64,000 nucleotides of DNA from Siphlonurus alternatus (GCA_949825025.1 OX463787.1:15683707-15747706), one strand, 5' to 3'; shown: positions 1-11,932, counted from the first letter of the stretch. The notes: generated by a model from the letters alone, not told the origin. Program-made: numbers and translations.

Positions 1-147
1 GATTATGGAGTTGGTAGGAGGAAGGCAGCTAACGGCTGTCTATACTCCACTGCCCTGCAGCATTGCATTGCCACTGCAGGCTGCACAGATCTGGTAGTAG
101 CAGCTATAAGCCTAGAAGAGTGCAGGAAAAGGGTTCTGGGAGCCTTG
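1..147 (+). other. Unrecognised short open frame, possibly a repeat or exon fragment
   Basis: This stretch is less AT-rich than its surroundings. It reads open in frame 1 for 49 codons, beginning DYGVGRRKAANGCLY, to a TAA at 148-150. A GTAAGC that could be a splice donor lies at about 146. I do not recognise the peptide. It could be the tail of a retroelement ORF, an upstream exon of the next gene, or chance. The sequence from 150 to 681 shows no other feature. Confidence 0.2.
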
Positions 148-681
148 TAAGCCCCAGCATGGTCGCAAGATAACTCTTACTGACAAGGCTAAATATCGGC
201 CTGGTCACACCCGATAGGGTAAAATGGTGTCAAGGGTATTATTAGTTGTGGGCTTAGGGATGGTGGTAGTCTGCCAAGAAGCTAATTCATTTTATCTTAC
301 AGTATTGTAAACAGAGTTAATTATTTTATTTTTTAAAGATACCCTTGAAAATTTAAGCAGGATGCCTTCATAAATAGCATTAAATTAATATAAAACATGA
401 CTTTTAAAAAACGAAATCTTGCAAGCATTGAAGTCTCCCATTAAAATAACATGGGGATGTAAAAGAAGTTGCATATGCTTCGGGGGCTAAAACTTAAAAA
501 TATATTTCACAAACTTATTTCCATATTTACTCATATTAGACTAATTATTTAGTGTTTAAAATAACTGCTAAAGTAAAAACAAAGTTTAAAAACAATAAAA
601 AAAAAGGTAGTCTCCTATCTTCATTGATAAGTAATTAACCCTCGACCTGTCTGATATATTAACTAACGTTGCTTCTTACAG

Positions 682-3600
682 TGAGCTCCGGCAAAGGTTG
701 TGGACTACCTCCTCCGTACCGCAGACACGGCATGAGGACCAAGCAGGTGGAGGAGGATCAGCTGTGCACCAACCGCTTCCTGCAGATCACCATCGTGCTA
801 CTGGTGCTCATTATGGCCTTCTGGTGAGTGCATGTGCACCAATTAATTCTGTATGGAATTTTATTTGCTGTAGTGTTGTAAATCTTCAAATCCTGAAATT
901 TGTTCTGAGACCTAACAAAGATAATGACAAAATTCTTAATTAACTCATGTTTTAAATATGGTTGTTAGCTTGAATAAATTAAGGTACTCACTAAATCTGA
1001 TGGAATGTAGAAACCAAATAAATTTAATGTAATATTTGGTTATGTACAGTAGAAACTTGTAATTACGTAAAGTGAAGTCAACCCACAAAAATATATTTAC
1101 CTTATATCTAGTTTTTCTTATACCTGCAATGCTAATTATTTTTGACGTGACCAATATATCTTTAACTCAAAATAGAGTTTTACCTAACAACAAGTTGTGT
1201 AATCGACTGTTTTTACTGTATATTGTCTGGATCAATTAAGTTTTTGATTTGCAAAATTTAGAGTTAAACTTTGAGCCATTTTAAATATAAGTACATTACA
1301 AGTATTATGATTAAGAGTCTTAATTTCTTTCGTACGCACCCCCTAATAAGACATCACAGATATCTCTGATAATCTGTGCCATGCATTGAACTATAATAAA
1401 TTCAATATGATAATATGTGTTTTTTCGTATAATTGAATTTTTTATCCACTCTATAAAATTGTTTATTTGTTTACAGCCTCGTTGCTATGGCAACTCTTTA
1501 TTTCCTGGAATTCCAGAAGAGAAACAGCACAGAGTACAACAACTTTGCATTTAGGTGAGTTAGCAAATATATTGTTTTTGAGGGAAATTTAAACATTCAT
1601 GTCCAACTTTTTGTGTTAGTTTAACTCTTAATATCAATTTGTGTTTAAGATCGATGTGTTATGTTACGGGTAAGGTAACGCCACCAATGTTAAAAAAAAA
1701 TCCCTCTCGCAAAAATTCTGAAAAAAATTTAAAATGTTCTCCTCTACACCCCCTCTCAGTAGTTAAAATATCAGGTATACAAATACGATCTAGTTTTTGA
1801 GTTATGAATTTTTAAAGTTGACCAATTTAACATGGGAATTCCATTTCTCCATGTTAAATTAGTCAACTTTAAAAATTCATAACTCAAAAACTAGATCGTA
1901 TTTGTACACCTGATATTTTACCTACTGAGAGGGGGTGTAGAGAAGAACATTTTAAATTTTTTTCATAATTTTTGTGTGAGGGATTTTTTTTAACATTGGT
2001 GGCGTTACCTTACCCTTAAGTGAATAAGTAAATTTAATTTTAATATGGAAATATTGGGACTGGCTTCTTGTAAAAAATTAATGGTTCAGGTTTAAAATAA
2101 ATTTTAATTTATGTTATTTTATATAATTTACTCTGAAATTCCAGAAATCCAAAAGTCTGGTGGCTTCCTCTATAGAGAATTTTTATTTACTGAAAGCTGT
2201 ATCAGCTATAAAAGCCTTGCAATACGTAATAAAAATTTAACATTAATCATGCTAAAAAAATAAAATAATAATAATTGCCTTACTTTATTTTTGCTTGAAA
2301 TGCAAATCTCGGGAATCTTGGATAACTTCAGATGAAGCCATATAATATTTAAAATATATTATTTGTAATATTAAATATTTATATGGAAGGAATTAGATAA
2401 TATATATTTAAAAAATTCAATTCTAAATTGGATTACCATGGTTTTAGTTATTTGTTTTCTCACATCAGCTCCATTTTTTTTCCTCCTATATTCAATTCTA
2501 GCAAACAGATTCACTTTAAATTTTATATGCACCTATTGTTTGCAAATCAAAAGTCTGTAAGTCTCATTAAATTCTTAAGTTTAGTTCTGAGCGATCTCGA
2601 GTTACTGAGATTCATTCTTTACTTTTTTTTTTTTAAATTGTGTTGCATACTTAATTTTTTATTGTTCACATATTATCTTTTGGCTTGTTTACCCTGTGTT
2701 CTAAGTATGTTACTTCCTCCTTACAGTCAGCAGGAGTATGGGCGATCTGCGTCCCGAGGTTTCCCCTCCCGCCCTCCCTCAAAGGCCCCTCAGACGACAG
2801 GCAAGGACGGTCCCAGCTGGTACTTCACGTCACGCAAGCCGAGGCCACCCGACGCCACCCCACGGACCTCCGAGGAACTGCCGGACCTTCCCTCGTCCAT
2901 CACCCCTCTTGGAGAACCTCCGGAGTGCCTCGAGAACGCCTGTCCGGTAAGTTGATGTACTTCTACTGTCCATTTATATTTCGTAATATTAACATTTTGT
3001 CCCTTGTCCGGAATAATTAATGAGCTATTCGCCTACCATGATCTCATTTGGAATAATCTGCATGTCAGGTGAGCACAAAAATGAACATTATTTTATAACA
3101 TTTTACAGCTCATAATAGAGTATTGTCCTCAATTTTTTTTATTGCAGAAATGGATAGAGGGTGCAAAGTTATGCTACCCTGATTTTTTTCAGATTTTTTA
3201 GAGCCCGGGAACTATTTTTAAAAAATTATTGAAACTCCTTTTCGTGACGTCACGAGACGCCGCTCCTTAAGAAAAAGATAGGACTTGCCGCCGCGTGACG
3301 TCACAAAAAGGACTTTCAATAATTTTTTAAAAATAGTTCCAGGTCTCAAAAAAATCTGAAAAAAATCAGGATAGCATAACTTTGCACCCTCTATCCATTT
3401 CTGCAATAAAAAAAATTGAGGACAATACTCCATTGTGCTCACCTGAAATAGCAGATAGCTCATTTAATTCTTGCAGACAAGGGTCAATTTCTTGTTTCAA
3501 AGAATTTTTAATTCATTACTATTATGCAAAGTAACTCTAATTACAAAATATATTTAAAAGGTTTAAGCACAAATTTTTAGCCTGTGTTTTAGTGTGTTTA

Positions 3601-6600
3601 GTGCAAAGTTTTTAATGCACAGCTTATCTTTGATATTTTTTGGTGGTTCAGCATTTAACTTTGTGAAGGAGTCCCTCAATATTTCAAATATAAAGCAGTT
3701 TATTGTTTTCAAAATATATTTGTTAATAGGACTGTAAACTTGAAAATACAAACAGAGAGCAATTGTTATTTGTTTCCGCAGGTGATGTGCTGTCTACTTC
3801 CGGCAGACGAAGGCTCACATCTGGACGATGCAAGCACCGACATACAACTACGTGAGTCAAAATTATAAGCCCTCCATAAGTTCGCTTTATTTTGTCATTA
3901 ATTTAAAAAAAGGTGAAATATTTTTAACTCAAAAGAAAAAATAGCATATAATTATTAGGGATTTTTAACTCTACCATTAGTTTTTCTTTTTTAATGTCTC
4001 TCATGGGTTAATATTCAGTCTAAAATAAATTTTAGGTTTTATGACACTATTTTGGTAATTGTCTGCTTAACGGAGAACAACTAATCATAATTTTCAAAAT
4101 GAGTGTTAAATTTTTTGGATTAAAATTTCTATCTGACAGCACTGCTGAGACTAACGTGATTGTTCCTCCAGCTCCAGATACCGTGACCCCCGGTACCAAC
4201 AATGGTCTGGACGTTGTGCCACTCCCCACCAAGGGCTCGGCACAGAGGCACATCAACGGTCTCGATACCGTCTCAAGCAGCACCAGTCCGGCACCAGCAA
4301 AGGAGGTGGGTGCCGAGAGAATTTCCATATTTTTTAACAATTTAAAGTTTTATGTGTTCATAATTTCAAGTAAAAGTTTTTAAGTGTTACGTGACTTGCA
4401 ATATCCAAACATATAAATTGCTGACATATTAAAATTGTTGGTTTAATGAAAAATTGTTAATGCGATGTATTTTAATGAAAGAAAAGGACAGAGAAGAGAC
4501 CCATGAAAACACAAATTATCGAAAGATGATAAATGCATTTATAATTTTTATCAAATTTCGATAATTTGTGTTTACAGGGTCTCTTTTCTGTCTTTTTCTT
4601 TCATTAAAATATTTTAAAACTGAACAAATGAAATATAATAATCTATCAAAAGTCTAACTCATATTTTTGGTGAAGTTAAATTAGAATTAAACCAAAGTTT
4701 TAGAATCATAAAATTTTGAAAATTTTCAACATATATAAGATGAAGATATAATTAATATTCTCCGTCACCCGATCAATCAATTTTTACTGCATTATTTATT
4801 TACTGTTTTCATGGAGATTCAAATTCCAAGATCTATCTGAATGAAAACATCAGTGGTAAATAAAAAACACACTTAAAATTTACGAGTATTCAAGGTGAGA
4901 ATAATTCTACATACCTTTCAAGTGGAAGCACCTTTCAGTTTTATCATATAATGAGCAGGTCCATTAATTATTTTGTATGTATTAGCAACTAGACTTTTTT
5001 TTTTTTTTTTTGCCTCAAGCTTCAAGCTTATAGGGATATATCCTTACATGTTAAAAGATATGTTTATCTGTAACTTCACCCCTAACCATCTTTTGTTTCA
5101 GTGGTTGAAGACCCACCAGACCAAGAAGGAGGTAGGGGAAGTTCTGGCCAGACGTCGTCGGTTTGCGCCCCCTCCCCTCCCTCGAGCTGCCAGGGACACG
5201 GCCTCAGTGGCCTCAGACCTGGGGTGGAACGAGGCTGCACATAACGTGCTCGACTCTTTCACTGGTAAGTCTTCAAATCATGTCTTTAACAATATTCATC
5301 AAAATTTGTAGGACATGTGCTGCCTCTATAAATTATAAATTAAGATTAGCTAGTATGATTTTGTACAAATTTCATATCATGATTTTAAACAGAATTTTAT
5401 ATTAAATTTGTTTCTATGCTCCCAATAACTTTTAAATATCATACTTGAGGTTAATAATTTTATAAATTATAGTAACCATAGGCATGGTGTAAATGTAGCA
5501 CTTCTAACAGGGAAAGGGTTAGTCATACAAAATATCATTATATTGTCCCTTGACTTGAATAATGAGCTGTCTCCCTAACAAGATCTTGTTGCAATAATCA
5601 GCTATCTGCTATTTCAGGTGAGTGCAATTATTAGCTTTATTTTATACCAATTTACAGCTTATAATCCTGAAATAGCAGATAGCTCATTATTGCAGCAAAA
5701 TCGTTGTATTCCGGACGAGGGACTTATTTCGTTGATTGTCTAAAACAACCCCCCCCTGTGTCCACAGACTCTGAGAGCAATGGGGTGCTGATCCTCCTGA
5801 GTGGTGTTCATTTCAACACCACCCTCGGACCGGTCTACTGCGACCCCGGGGCGTCGGAGTTCGCTCGATGTCTACAAGGTCACGCGACCAACACGAGTCT
5901 GCAAGTCCCCATCAGTCCACACCTGAATCACGACACCCTGGCGTTGACTGTCTCGTAAGTACCTTTCTTAGGCAGTGAAAATGTGGGCTCAGTGAGGTAA
6001 AGGAAATATCTAGGATTCTATGTATAAAAATTATGTGACTATATACTGTATGATTTTTTACAGATTTTTTTTGAGACCCGGAACTATTTTTAAATAATTA
6101 TTGAAAGTTTTGTAAGTTAAGTTGGCACCCCTGAATCCTTAATAAAAAGGATAGGGCCTAGACGCCTATTGACGCCTCCAAGGGACGTGGCTGCAATTTC
6201 AATATATATTTTTTTTAAAAAATAGTTTCTGTGCTAAAAAAAATCAGAAAATATCAGAGTACCATAACTTGGCACCCTCTATTCATTTCTGCAATGAAAA
6301 ATTTCATGCAAGTTTTCTACATTGTAAGACGTACACTAAACTAAATACAGTACATGATAGTACACATTCAGTAAAAACTTGTTATTACGTAAAGTCAAAA
6401 GAACCAGGAAATTAGGTTTACATTATATCGAGTATTACCCTCTATGGAGCTTCTACTATACCATGCAATGCCCATGCAATGCTAATTATTTTTGACTGGA
6501 CCACGATCTCCTTTACTCAAAATCTAATTTTACCTAACAACACGTTGCTTAATAAAAAGTTTTTACTGTAATTGAAAAAAGCTATAGTAGAAAACAGGAA

Positions 6601-7631
6601 ACAGCAATTAATTGGGTATAAATTTTTAAATTTAAAATTTTCTAATAATTTTGTAATATTGTATTTTCAATATGCACGTCACTTCACTTCTGAAATGAAT
6701 CCTATTTGTCCACAGAATGCCTAGCTCGGTAGCTGGAGTGGTGGAAGAATGTGAACCTCTTCTTGAGCCCCAGTCGTGCCAGGGAGACCGACCTTTGACC
6801 TCCGCCTGGCTACCTCAGGACACCATGCAAGGTCACACCTTCCCACTTGACATCAGGAGATACGTGTCGTCTCATCACAGATTCAGGGCCTCCAAATTCC
6901 ACACACAGAACGTAAGTACATGTTTCATTGACACTCTTAATTCACAAACTGTGTAATTATTTTCTATTCAGTTTATATTGCATTAGTGGAAAGTTATAAT
7001 GTATCTGTGGTAAATAATTATTGCCAGTTTTTTTAATTAATAAATTAATTAGGGCTTGGGGATCATAATTAGACCCTACAAAACTAAATACAGTGTTCAG
7101 TACTGTTCTTGAAGGGTAAGGTAACACGCCCAATGTTAAAAAAAATCCCACGCATGGTAAAAATTTAAAATGTTCTCTCTACATCCCCTATCAGTAGCTA
7201 AAATATCAGGTATACAAAGTCGATCTAGTTTTTAAGATATGAATTTTTACAGTTGACTAATATAACATGGGAGTTCTATTTCTCCATGTTAAAGAAGACA
7301 ACTTTAAAAATTCATAACCAAAAAACTAGCTTGAATTTGTATACAGTACCTGATATTTTAGCTACTGATAAGGGATGCAGAGGAGAACATTTTAATTCTT
7401 TTTCATAATTTCCATGTGTGGGATTTTTATTTTAAACATTGGGCGTGTTACCTTACCCTTAAAAGTCTGTGAAGAAAGATAAGATACTGACCTATGCTTG
7501 CAAAAACATAGCCCATACCAAATTTTAATTCAAATTGTATTTCTCTACAGGACGTTTGCAAGTTATCGTCAACCAAGCTGGGAAAAGAATTCCTCGAAAT
7601 CAACCTTCATATATATCGTGCATGTGAGTAA
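682..7631 (+). CDS. Unrecognised single-pass (type II-like) membrane protein, nine exons
   Basis: Exons read as 682-823, 1477-1554, 2727-2946, 3782-3851, 4172-4305, 5102-5264, 5768-5954, 6716-6911 and 7551-7631. All internal borders are AG/GT and all phases join. The first in-frame ATG is at 732; from it the product is about 406 residues, ending at TAA 7629-7631. The frame is open upstream of ATG 732 to the acceptor at 681, so an earlier exon, or an ATG split across the intron, is possible. Residues 1-15 are polar and 16-41 form one hydrophobic segment (FLQITIVLLVLIMAFCLVAM), with a long C-terminal part after it. This suggests a type II protein, cytoplasmic N-terminus, lumenal or extracellular C-terminus. 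The next part is rich in Pro, Ser and Arg. Residues 215-218 are RRRR, a possible furin-type site. The last 190 residues contain six cysteines and an NTT glycosylation site. I do not recognise the family. If the last donor-like GTGAGT at 7624 is used, the gene continues beyond. Confidence 0.7.
1045..1220. mobile_element. TA-flanked MITE, TACAGTAGAAACTTG family
   Basis: Terminal inverted repeats begin TACAGTARAAACTTGT and end TTTTTACTGTA. A second copy is at 6367-6570, with the shared internal segment TGCAATGCTAATTATTTTTG. TA borders and CAGT termini suggest a Tc1/mariner relative. Both copies are in introns of the membrane-protein gene. Confidence 0.6.
1668..2015. mobile_element. Foldback MITE, TTAA / GGGTAAGGTAAC family, copy 1
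   Basis: A 348-bp near-perfect palindrome whose two arms cover almost the whole element. Ends are GGGTAAGGTAACGCC and its complement. The right border is followed by TTAA and the left is preceded by TTAC, a one-base variant. It lies in intron 2 of the membrane-protein gene. Related copies are at 7114-7458 and 39910-40207. The TTAA target and GGG ends suggest piggyBac-type mobilisation. Confidence 0.75.
2999..3484. mobile_element. GTCCGGAATAATGAGC palindromic MITE carrying a nested element
   Basis: The outer element starts GTCCCTTGTCCGGAATAAT. It resumes after a nested palindrome with GTGCTCACCTGAAATAGCAG and ends near ACAAGGGT. Relatives are at 5545-5723, 10802-11433 and about 32660-32860. 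All share the segment GAGCTATCTGCTATTTCAGG. The inner element at 3115-3433 is listed separately. Confidence 0.6.
3115..3433. mobile_element. ATTGCAGAAATGG palindrome family, subfamily A (TGACGTCA type)
   Basis: A 319-bp palindrome with ends AGAGTATTGTCCTCAA and TTGAGGACAATACTC. Each arm holds ATTGCAGAAATGGATAGAGG and then a TGACGTCA copy near the centre. It is inserted in the GTCCGG element. Sister copies are at 53473-53790 and 57724-58041. No transposase is encoded. Target duplication could not be resolved. Confidence 0.7.
4468..4612. repeat. Hairpin-forming inverted repeat
   Basis: Arms of about 55-60 bases run from ATTTTAATGAAAGAAAAGGA to the complementary TCTTTCATTAAAAT. Only a short AT-rich loop separates them. 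This is a probable single-copy MITE in an intron of the membrane-protein gene. Confidence 0.6.
5545..5723. mobile_element. GTCCGGAATAATGAGC palindromic MITE, intact copy
   Basis: Starts GTCCCTTGACTTGAATAAT and ends ATTCCGGACGAGGGAC. Both arms carry AGCAGATAGCTCATTATTGC or its complement. The right end stops about 45 bp upstream of the acceptor of the exon at 5768, so the upstream part of that 3' splice region is transposon-derived. Confidence 0.6.
6050..6315. mobile_element. ATTGCAGAAATG palindrome family, degenerate copy (GC-box type)
   Basis: Contains GAGACCCGGAACTATTTTTAAA, the central segment around GACGCCTCCAAGGGACGTGG, and the complementary arm ending in TTCATTTCTGCAATGAAAAA. The left end is eroded. 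Confidence 0.5.
6367..6570. mobile_element. TA-flanked MITE, TACAGTAGAAACTTG family, copy 2
   Basis: Diverged copy of the element at 1045-1220. It shares CAATGCTAATTATTTTTGAC, ACCTAACAACA and the end TTTTTACTGTA. It lies in the intron before the exon at 6716. Confidence 0.5.
7114..7458. mobile_element. Foldback MITE, TTAA / GGGTAAGGTAAC family, copy 2
   Basis: A 345-bp palindrome ending GGGTAAGGTAACACGCCC and its complement. TTAA follows the right end and TGAA precedes the left. It lies in the last intron of the membrane-protein gene. Confidence 0.7.
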
Positions 7632-9700
7632 ATTGCAAGTAGGTGTTAAGGAGAACACTGAAATATCGTCCGTAAAACCAAAAGGTCCAAAAATTAAATT
7701 CCGTCCTAACAGGAACCAAAACTTTGTTTTTTTAAAAAAAAATTGTACTTACAAATTTATTGTTTGTAAGAATATTAAATATTTTATAATATATATGTGA
7801 TACACGTGTTTTTAGTAATGTAATTGTTTTCATTATAATTTTAAAAAATATTGTTTTTCTTTTTTAGTTGAATTATTATTATTATTTTTTGTGCTATTTC
7901 AAATAATATGGGCCATATTATGCCATTGAGATTTGTTTATTTTTTGTTTTTATTTTCATTTTGTATAAAATATTAATTGAATTTTAATTTTATGACATAT
8001 TCCTATTTGAAAATAATTTAGTAAATTTAGAATTTTTAAAAATACATTACAATAGATAATTAATAAGCAATATTTTTAATATGAAAATAGTAACTATCAA
8101 ATAATATTCCGTCCCCAAAAACAGTAACAATTCCGTCCTAATATAAAAAAATAGCTATCTATTATTGGTATAACTATTTTACATAATTAGTAGCAATAAA
8201 TGTTTTAGAATTTTCATTAATTAATTAATTTAGTCAATACTTGTATAATAATTGTAAGTGTAAAGTTATAATATTTGTATATTATTATGGAAGTTAGAAA
8301 ATAAGCATAAATTGGTGGCTAATATAATAGAAAAATTCCATAAGATCTACATTGCCTTGAATTTACATTTTAAATGGACTTTATAGCTTTTCAAGTTATG
8401 CTTTTTTTGCAGCTACCATTTCACTATAATTGGATAACACAATATAAGAAACTATCAGACACCTAAGTGTATTATGGCCAAAATTTGAAGTTTCAGAGAT
8501 TAGTCAATTTTTAGGACATAAGATACACTTGTCTCTGATAGTATTCAGATTATTTGAACGGAGCTTTTAAAAGGAGGCAAAAAAATTTCAACCGTTTTGT
8601 AAATATTATTAAATTTTGGCATTTGTGCCATTTAAAAAAAAAAATGTTGATAATGAAAAAAATAAATTAATAATATATTATAAATAAATTAATGTGTACT
8701 ATGTATTGTAAAAAAAAATATTTACTTTTAGCTTTTGAATATATTTGTTGTAATATTAAATATTGTTCTATAATCCGTCCTATGCATATAATATTCTATA
8801 ACAATAAGATTAGATGTATGGCTTTTTTTGTCATATATGTACCTCAGAAATATATTAAAAAAAATAATAATTAGTCATCTATTAGATTAATTATGTATGA
8901 TGTACAAATTTTATTCCTTCAAAACGATCTCTCTTTTTTTCTTGTAAGTGTAAATTTGTTTAAAAAAAAATAATGAATGTGTGTCACAGAAAAATATAAA
9001 ATAAATTGCGAGTAATGTTTCTAAGTAATCAAAGTATATATTGTAAAGTTCTAGACTTTTTAAAAAAATATCCCTTCTTAAAATTGTGCAATGTTTTTTT
9101 TTTTTTTTCACAGAAATTATAAATGAGAACACTTTACCAAAAATGTGCATCTAAATTTCTAGTACTAAAACCTGTACTTCTTATTTAACTCGGAGATCAT
9201 AGTCAGAGAACTCCGTATCTTATGGCAAGAAAATTGAGCAACATTAAAAAAAAAATCAGAGTTTTCCCAGATTTAAGAACCAATTATTCACTTGTGGGTA
9301 CCTGTGGTACCAACGTCTTGGGAAACACGGAAACTGAACTTATCAGCCAATTTTCTGGCTATAAAACATTGAGGTCTATGGATGCATTTATTTAAATTTA
9401 TCATGCAATATACCATTATATACTATCATATAAGAATTGCATAATTCATAATTTTGGACTGGAAAACATGTCATAGGACTATGCTATCTTAAATTGTGTA
9501 TGGTACTGAACCTTAAATATAATTACATACCCTCTCGACAAATGTAAAAGTATTTATTCAAATTATTTATTACTGTATATTAAATTACAAGTTAGACAAA
9601 AATGAAAAATTGTGTTTATTTTTAAATGTTTGATAAATTATTGAGCAATCTTAAATTCTGCATGACACACATTTAAATGCTTTATGGTTATTTATATTAT
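7632..9700. other. AT-rich stretch after the membrane-protein gene, no gene seen
   Basis: This should include the 3' untranslated region of the upstream gene. CCGTCC recurs several times (about 7701, 8109, 8132, 8775), which may mark an old repeat. Open frames here are short and low-complexity (Lys, Asn, Ile, Phe), and none resembles a protein. Confidence 0.4.
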
Positions 9701-9714
9701 ATAATAATATATTG

Positions 9715-9927
9715 CAGCGGTTTTCAAACTTTTTGACCCAAGTCCCAGATAATGTGCAATTCAGCAATCATGTCCCATTTTTGTTTTCATTCTCATTGCT
9801 TTCCTATTTTAGCAACTAATATTTAAGCCTATACCCTTGGCTGCCATTACTCAATTTTCATGAAGTCCCAAACGAAATTCCTTACTGTCTCACTTTTGGG
9901 ACGCATCTCATAGTTTGAAAACCGCTG
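9715..9927. mobile_element. hAT-type MITE (CAGCGGTTTTCAAACT)
   Basis: Terminal repeats CAGCGGTTTTCAAACTTTTT and TAGTTTGAAAACCGCTG match the classic CAGNGGTTCTCAAACTTT end found on many hAT elements. The interior is 213 bp with no coding capacity. An 8-bp duplication is not obvious, so it may be old. Confidence 0.6.
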
Positions 9928-9948
9928 CTCTAGCTATTTGTTTTAGTT

Positions 9949-10164
9949 CCCTATTAGTAGGTGATTTTCCCTATTAGCGGGGCATACCTCTTGGGTTCTT
10001 ATGGTCACCTGATACTTAATCCCCCTCACTTATAGGGAAGCTCACCTGCTAATAGGGAAGGAAACGAGAGGCGAAATTTCAAAGCTTTGTATTAGGAGAA
10101 CATGCAACTCTGGGAGATATCCCCTGCTAATAGGGAAGCTCACCCACGAATTGGGAACCCCCTA
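9949..10164. repeat. CCCTATTAG element, copy 1 of a tandem pair
   Basis: Starts TTCCCTATTAGTAGGTGA and ends near TTGGGAACCCCCTA. The motif CCCTATTAG occurs several times in both orientations near the ends, like transposase-binding subterminal repeats. The second copy is at 10319-10515. Another MITE separates the two. Confidence 0.5.
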
Positions 10165-10166
10165 AC

Positions 10167-10309
10167 TACAGTCTAACAGATCTTAGATTACCTGTAGACT
10201 ATGGCGCCAAGCTCCAGACAGTCTAGACGTAAGAGCCTTAATATTGATTTTCAAGATGTCCGCGACACACAGTTGAATCCACACGTAAACTAAGATTTGT
10301 AATACTGTA
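10167..10309. mobile_element. TA-flanked MITE, AACAGATCTTAGTTTACG family, copy 1
   Basis: Ends TACAGTCTAACAGATCTTAG and ACTAAGATTTGTAATACTGTA. The core contains GGCGCCAAGCTC and a CAAGATGNCCG segment. Copies are at 28937-29102 and 38959-39108. TA-CAGT ends suggest Tc1/mariner ancestry. Confidence 0.6.
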
Positions 10310-10318
10310 TTTGTTTTT

Positions 10319-10515
10319 GTTCCCTATTAGTAGGTGATCTTCCCTATTAGCGGGGGATACCTCTTGGGTTCTTATGGTCACCTGATATTCAATCCCCCCA
10401 CTAATAGGGAAGAAACGAGAGGCGAATTTTCAAAGCTTTGTATTAGGAGAACATGCAACTCTAGGAGGTATCCCCCGCTAATAGGGAAGCTCACCCACTA
10501 GTGGGGAACCCCCTA
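10319..10515. repeat. CCCTATTAG element, copy 2
   Basis: Nearly the same sequence as 9949-10164, including GGTCACCTGATA, AAACGAGAGGCGAA and AGGAGAACATGCAACTCT. It is slightly shorter through loss of one CCCTATTAG-containing block. Confidence 0.5.
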
Positions 10516-10801
10516 GCGTCTATAGTGTAATAAATGTACTCCTATAATATTTACTTAATATTATTAAGATTACAAATATTTTGAAACAAAACATTATCTG
10601 TGTGTGAACATTCTTTATTCTATAAAAATAATATAGAGCCAAAAAAAAATATTAAATTGTTAAATTTTAGAATGCACAAGAAAATTCAAACTTAATTTAA
10701 ACTTAAAAAAAGGGTGGTTTTCTAATTTTTATTTTTTGACTGAAATACTATGATGTTTGTTATGTTTTATATTTTTTTTCCTTATTAGTGGCAGATAAAT
10801 C

Positions 10802-11433
10802 GTCCCTCGTCCGGAATAATGAGTCATCTGCCTACCATCATTGTGTGCAAGAATGAGCTATCTGCTATAACAGATGAGCGGAGTGCAATAATGAGATTTA
10901 TGTTTTACCAATTTACAGCTAATATTTGCACTCACCATTAATCAACAGCTAATAGACAATAATGGTTGCATTTTTTTATTTCATAATTAGAAAATATGCT
11001 TAAAATTATGCTTTTCTGAATTTTTCCAGATTTTTTGAAGTGCTGGAACTAATTTAAAAAGATATATATTTAAAATATCTGAATTAGCGTGGTACAACCT
11101 GACGGGACAACCGTGACGTCATCCAACCATAAACAACCAACCAACTATAACCATAACATATCCGACCATAACATCATTTTCTCGCACTGTGATTGGCTAA
11201 AAATTATGTTATGGTTGTCCCATCAGGTGTACCACCCTAATTCAGATATTTTAAATAATTTTTTTTTTTAATTAGTTCCCGCACTCCAAAAAATCTGAAA
11301 AAAAAAAATCAGAAAAGCATAATTTTATGTATATTTTCTAATTATGAAAAAAAAAAAAAAAAATGCAACCATTATCGTCTATTGTACACACAATCATGGT
11401 AAAGCCGATAGCCCATTATCCCGAATGAGGGAC
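10802..11433. mobile_element. GTCCGG-type MITE with a nested palindrome inside
   Basis: Outer ends are GTCCCTCGTCCGGAATAATG and TTATCCCGAATGAGGGAC. The inner palindrome at about 10970-11365 has arms around TTCATAATTAGAAAATATGC and a centre with TGACGTCA flanked by CCATAAC blocks. The inner element is a distant relative of the ATTGCAGAAATG palindromes, because both contain a TCTGAATTTTTCCAGATTTTTT-like segment. Confidence 0.55.
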
Positions 11434-11861
11434 AGTATATTATTCTGCTATTATTTTCTATTTTATGTAATATATATTCTGTACTTCTGTACTGTGCAAT
11501 ATATTGTATATTCAAGCTAGCATTATTATTATTATTATTTAAGCACAATATGTATGTAATCAAGGTTTGTAAAAATAATAAATTATATAAAAAAAAATAA
11601 TAAAAATTTCAAAATAATATGTTTAGATGTAAAATTTATTATAATTATATGTTCTTAGGAATTTAAATGTTTTTTTGAGAAATAAAAATGAGTAAATACA
11701 ATCACAAAATGAACCCAGTTATTTACATTACCAGATAATGTTTACTCTTTTTCAAGTAGGAGTTGACATGACAAGTTTAGAAGCTGGATAATTACTTTTG
11801 CTAATAAAACCTATAATTATGATATCAACACCTAAAAAACAATTCTTATGGCAAAAGGGAA

Positions 11862-11932
11862 TGAACAAGGAAATTTTTTTATTGCAGAAATGAACAAAGG
11901 GTACCAAATTATGCTACTTTGAATTTTTTCCG

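Noticed and set aside
2428..2955. 175-codon frame over the exon at 2727
   Set aside because: The first half is intron sequence of low complexity. Only the part after the acceptor at 2726 fits the phases of the neighbouring exons.
3218..3463. 81-codon frame, with a twin at 53575-53790 and a relative at 34622-34813
   Set aside because: All lie inside palindromic MITEs. The apparent conservation is of the DNA element.
4099..4171. Longer version of the exon at 4172, starting at the acceptor at 4139
   Set aside because: With the phase set by the preceding exon this reads into a stop. The acceptor at 4171 keeps the frame.
9949..10515. CRISPR-like array of CCCTATTAG repeats
   Set aside because: Repeats are short, irregular and in both orientations in eukaryotic DNA; they are transposon subterminal motifs.
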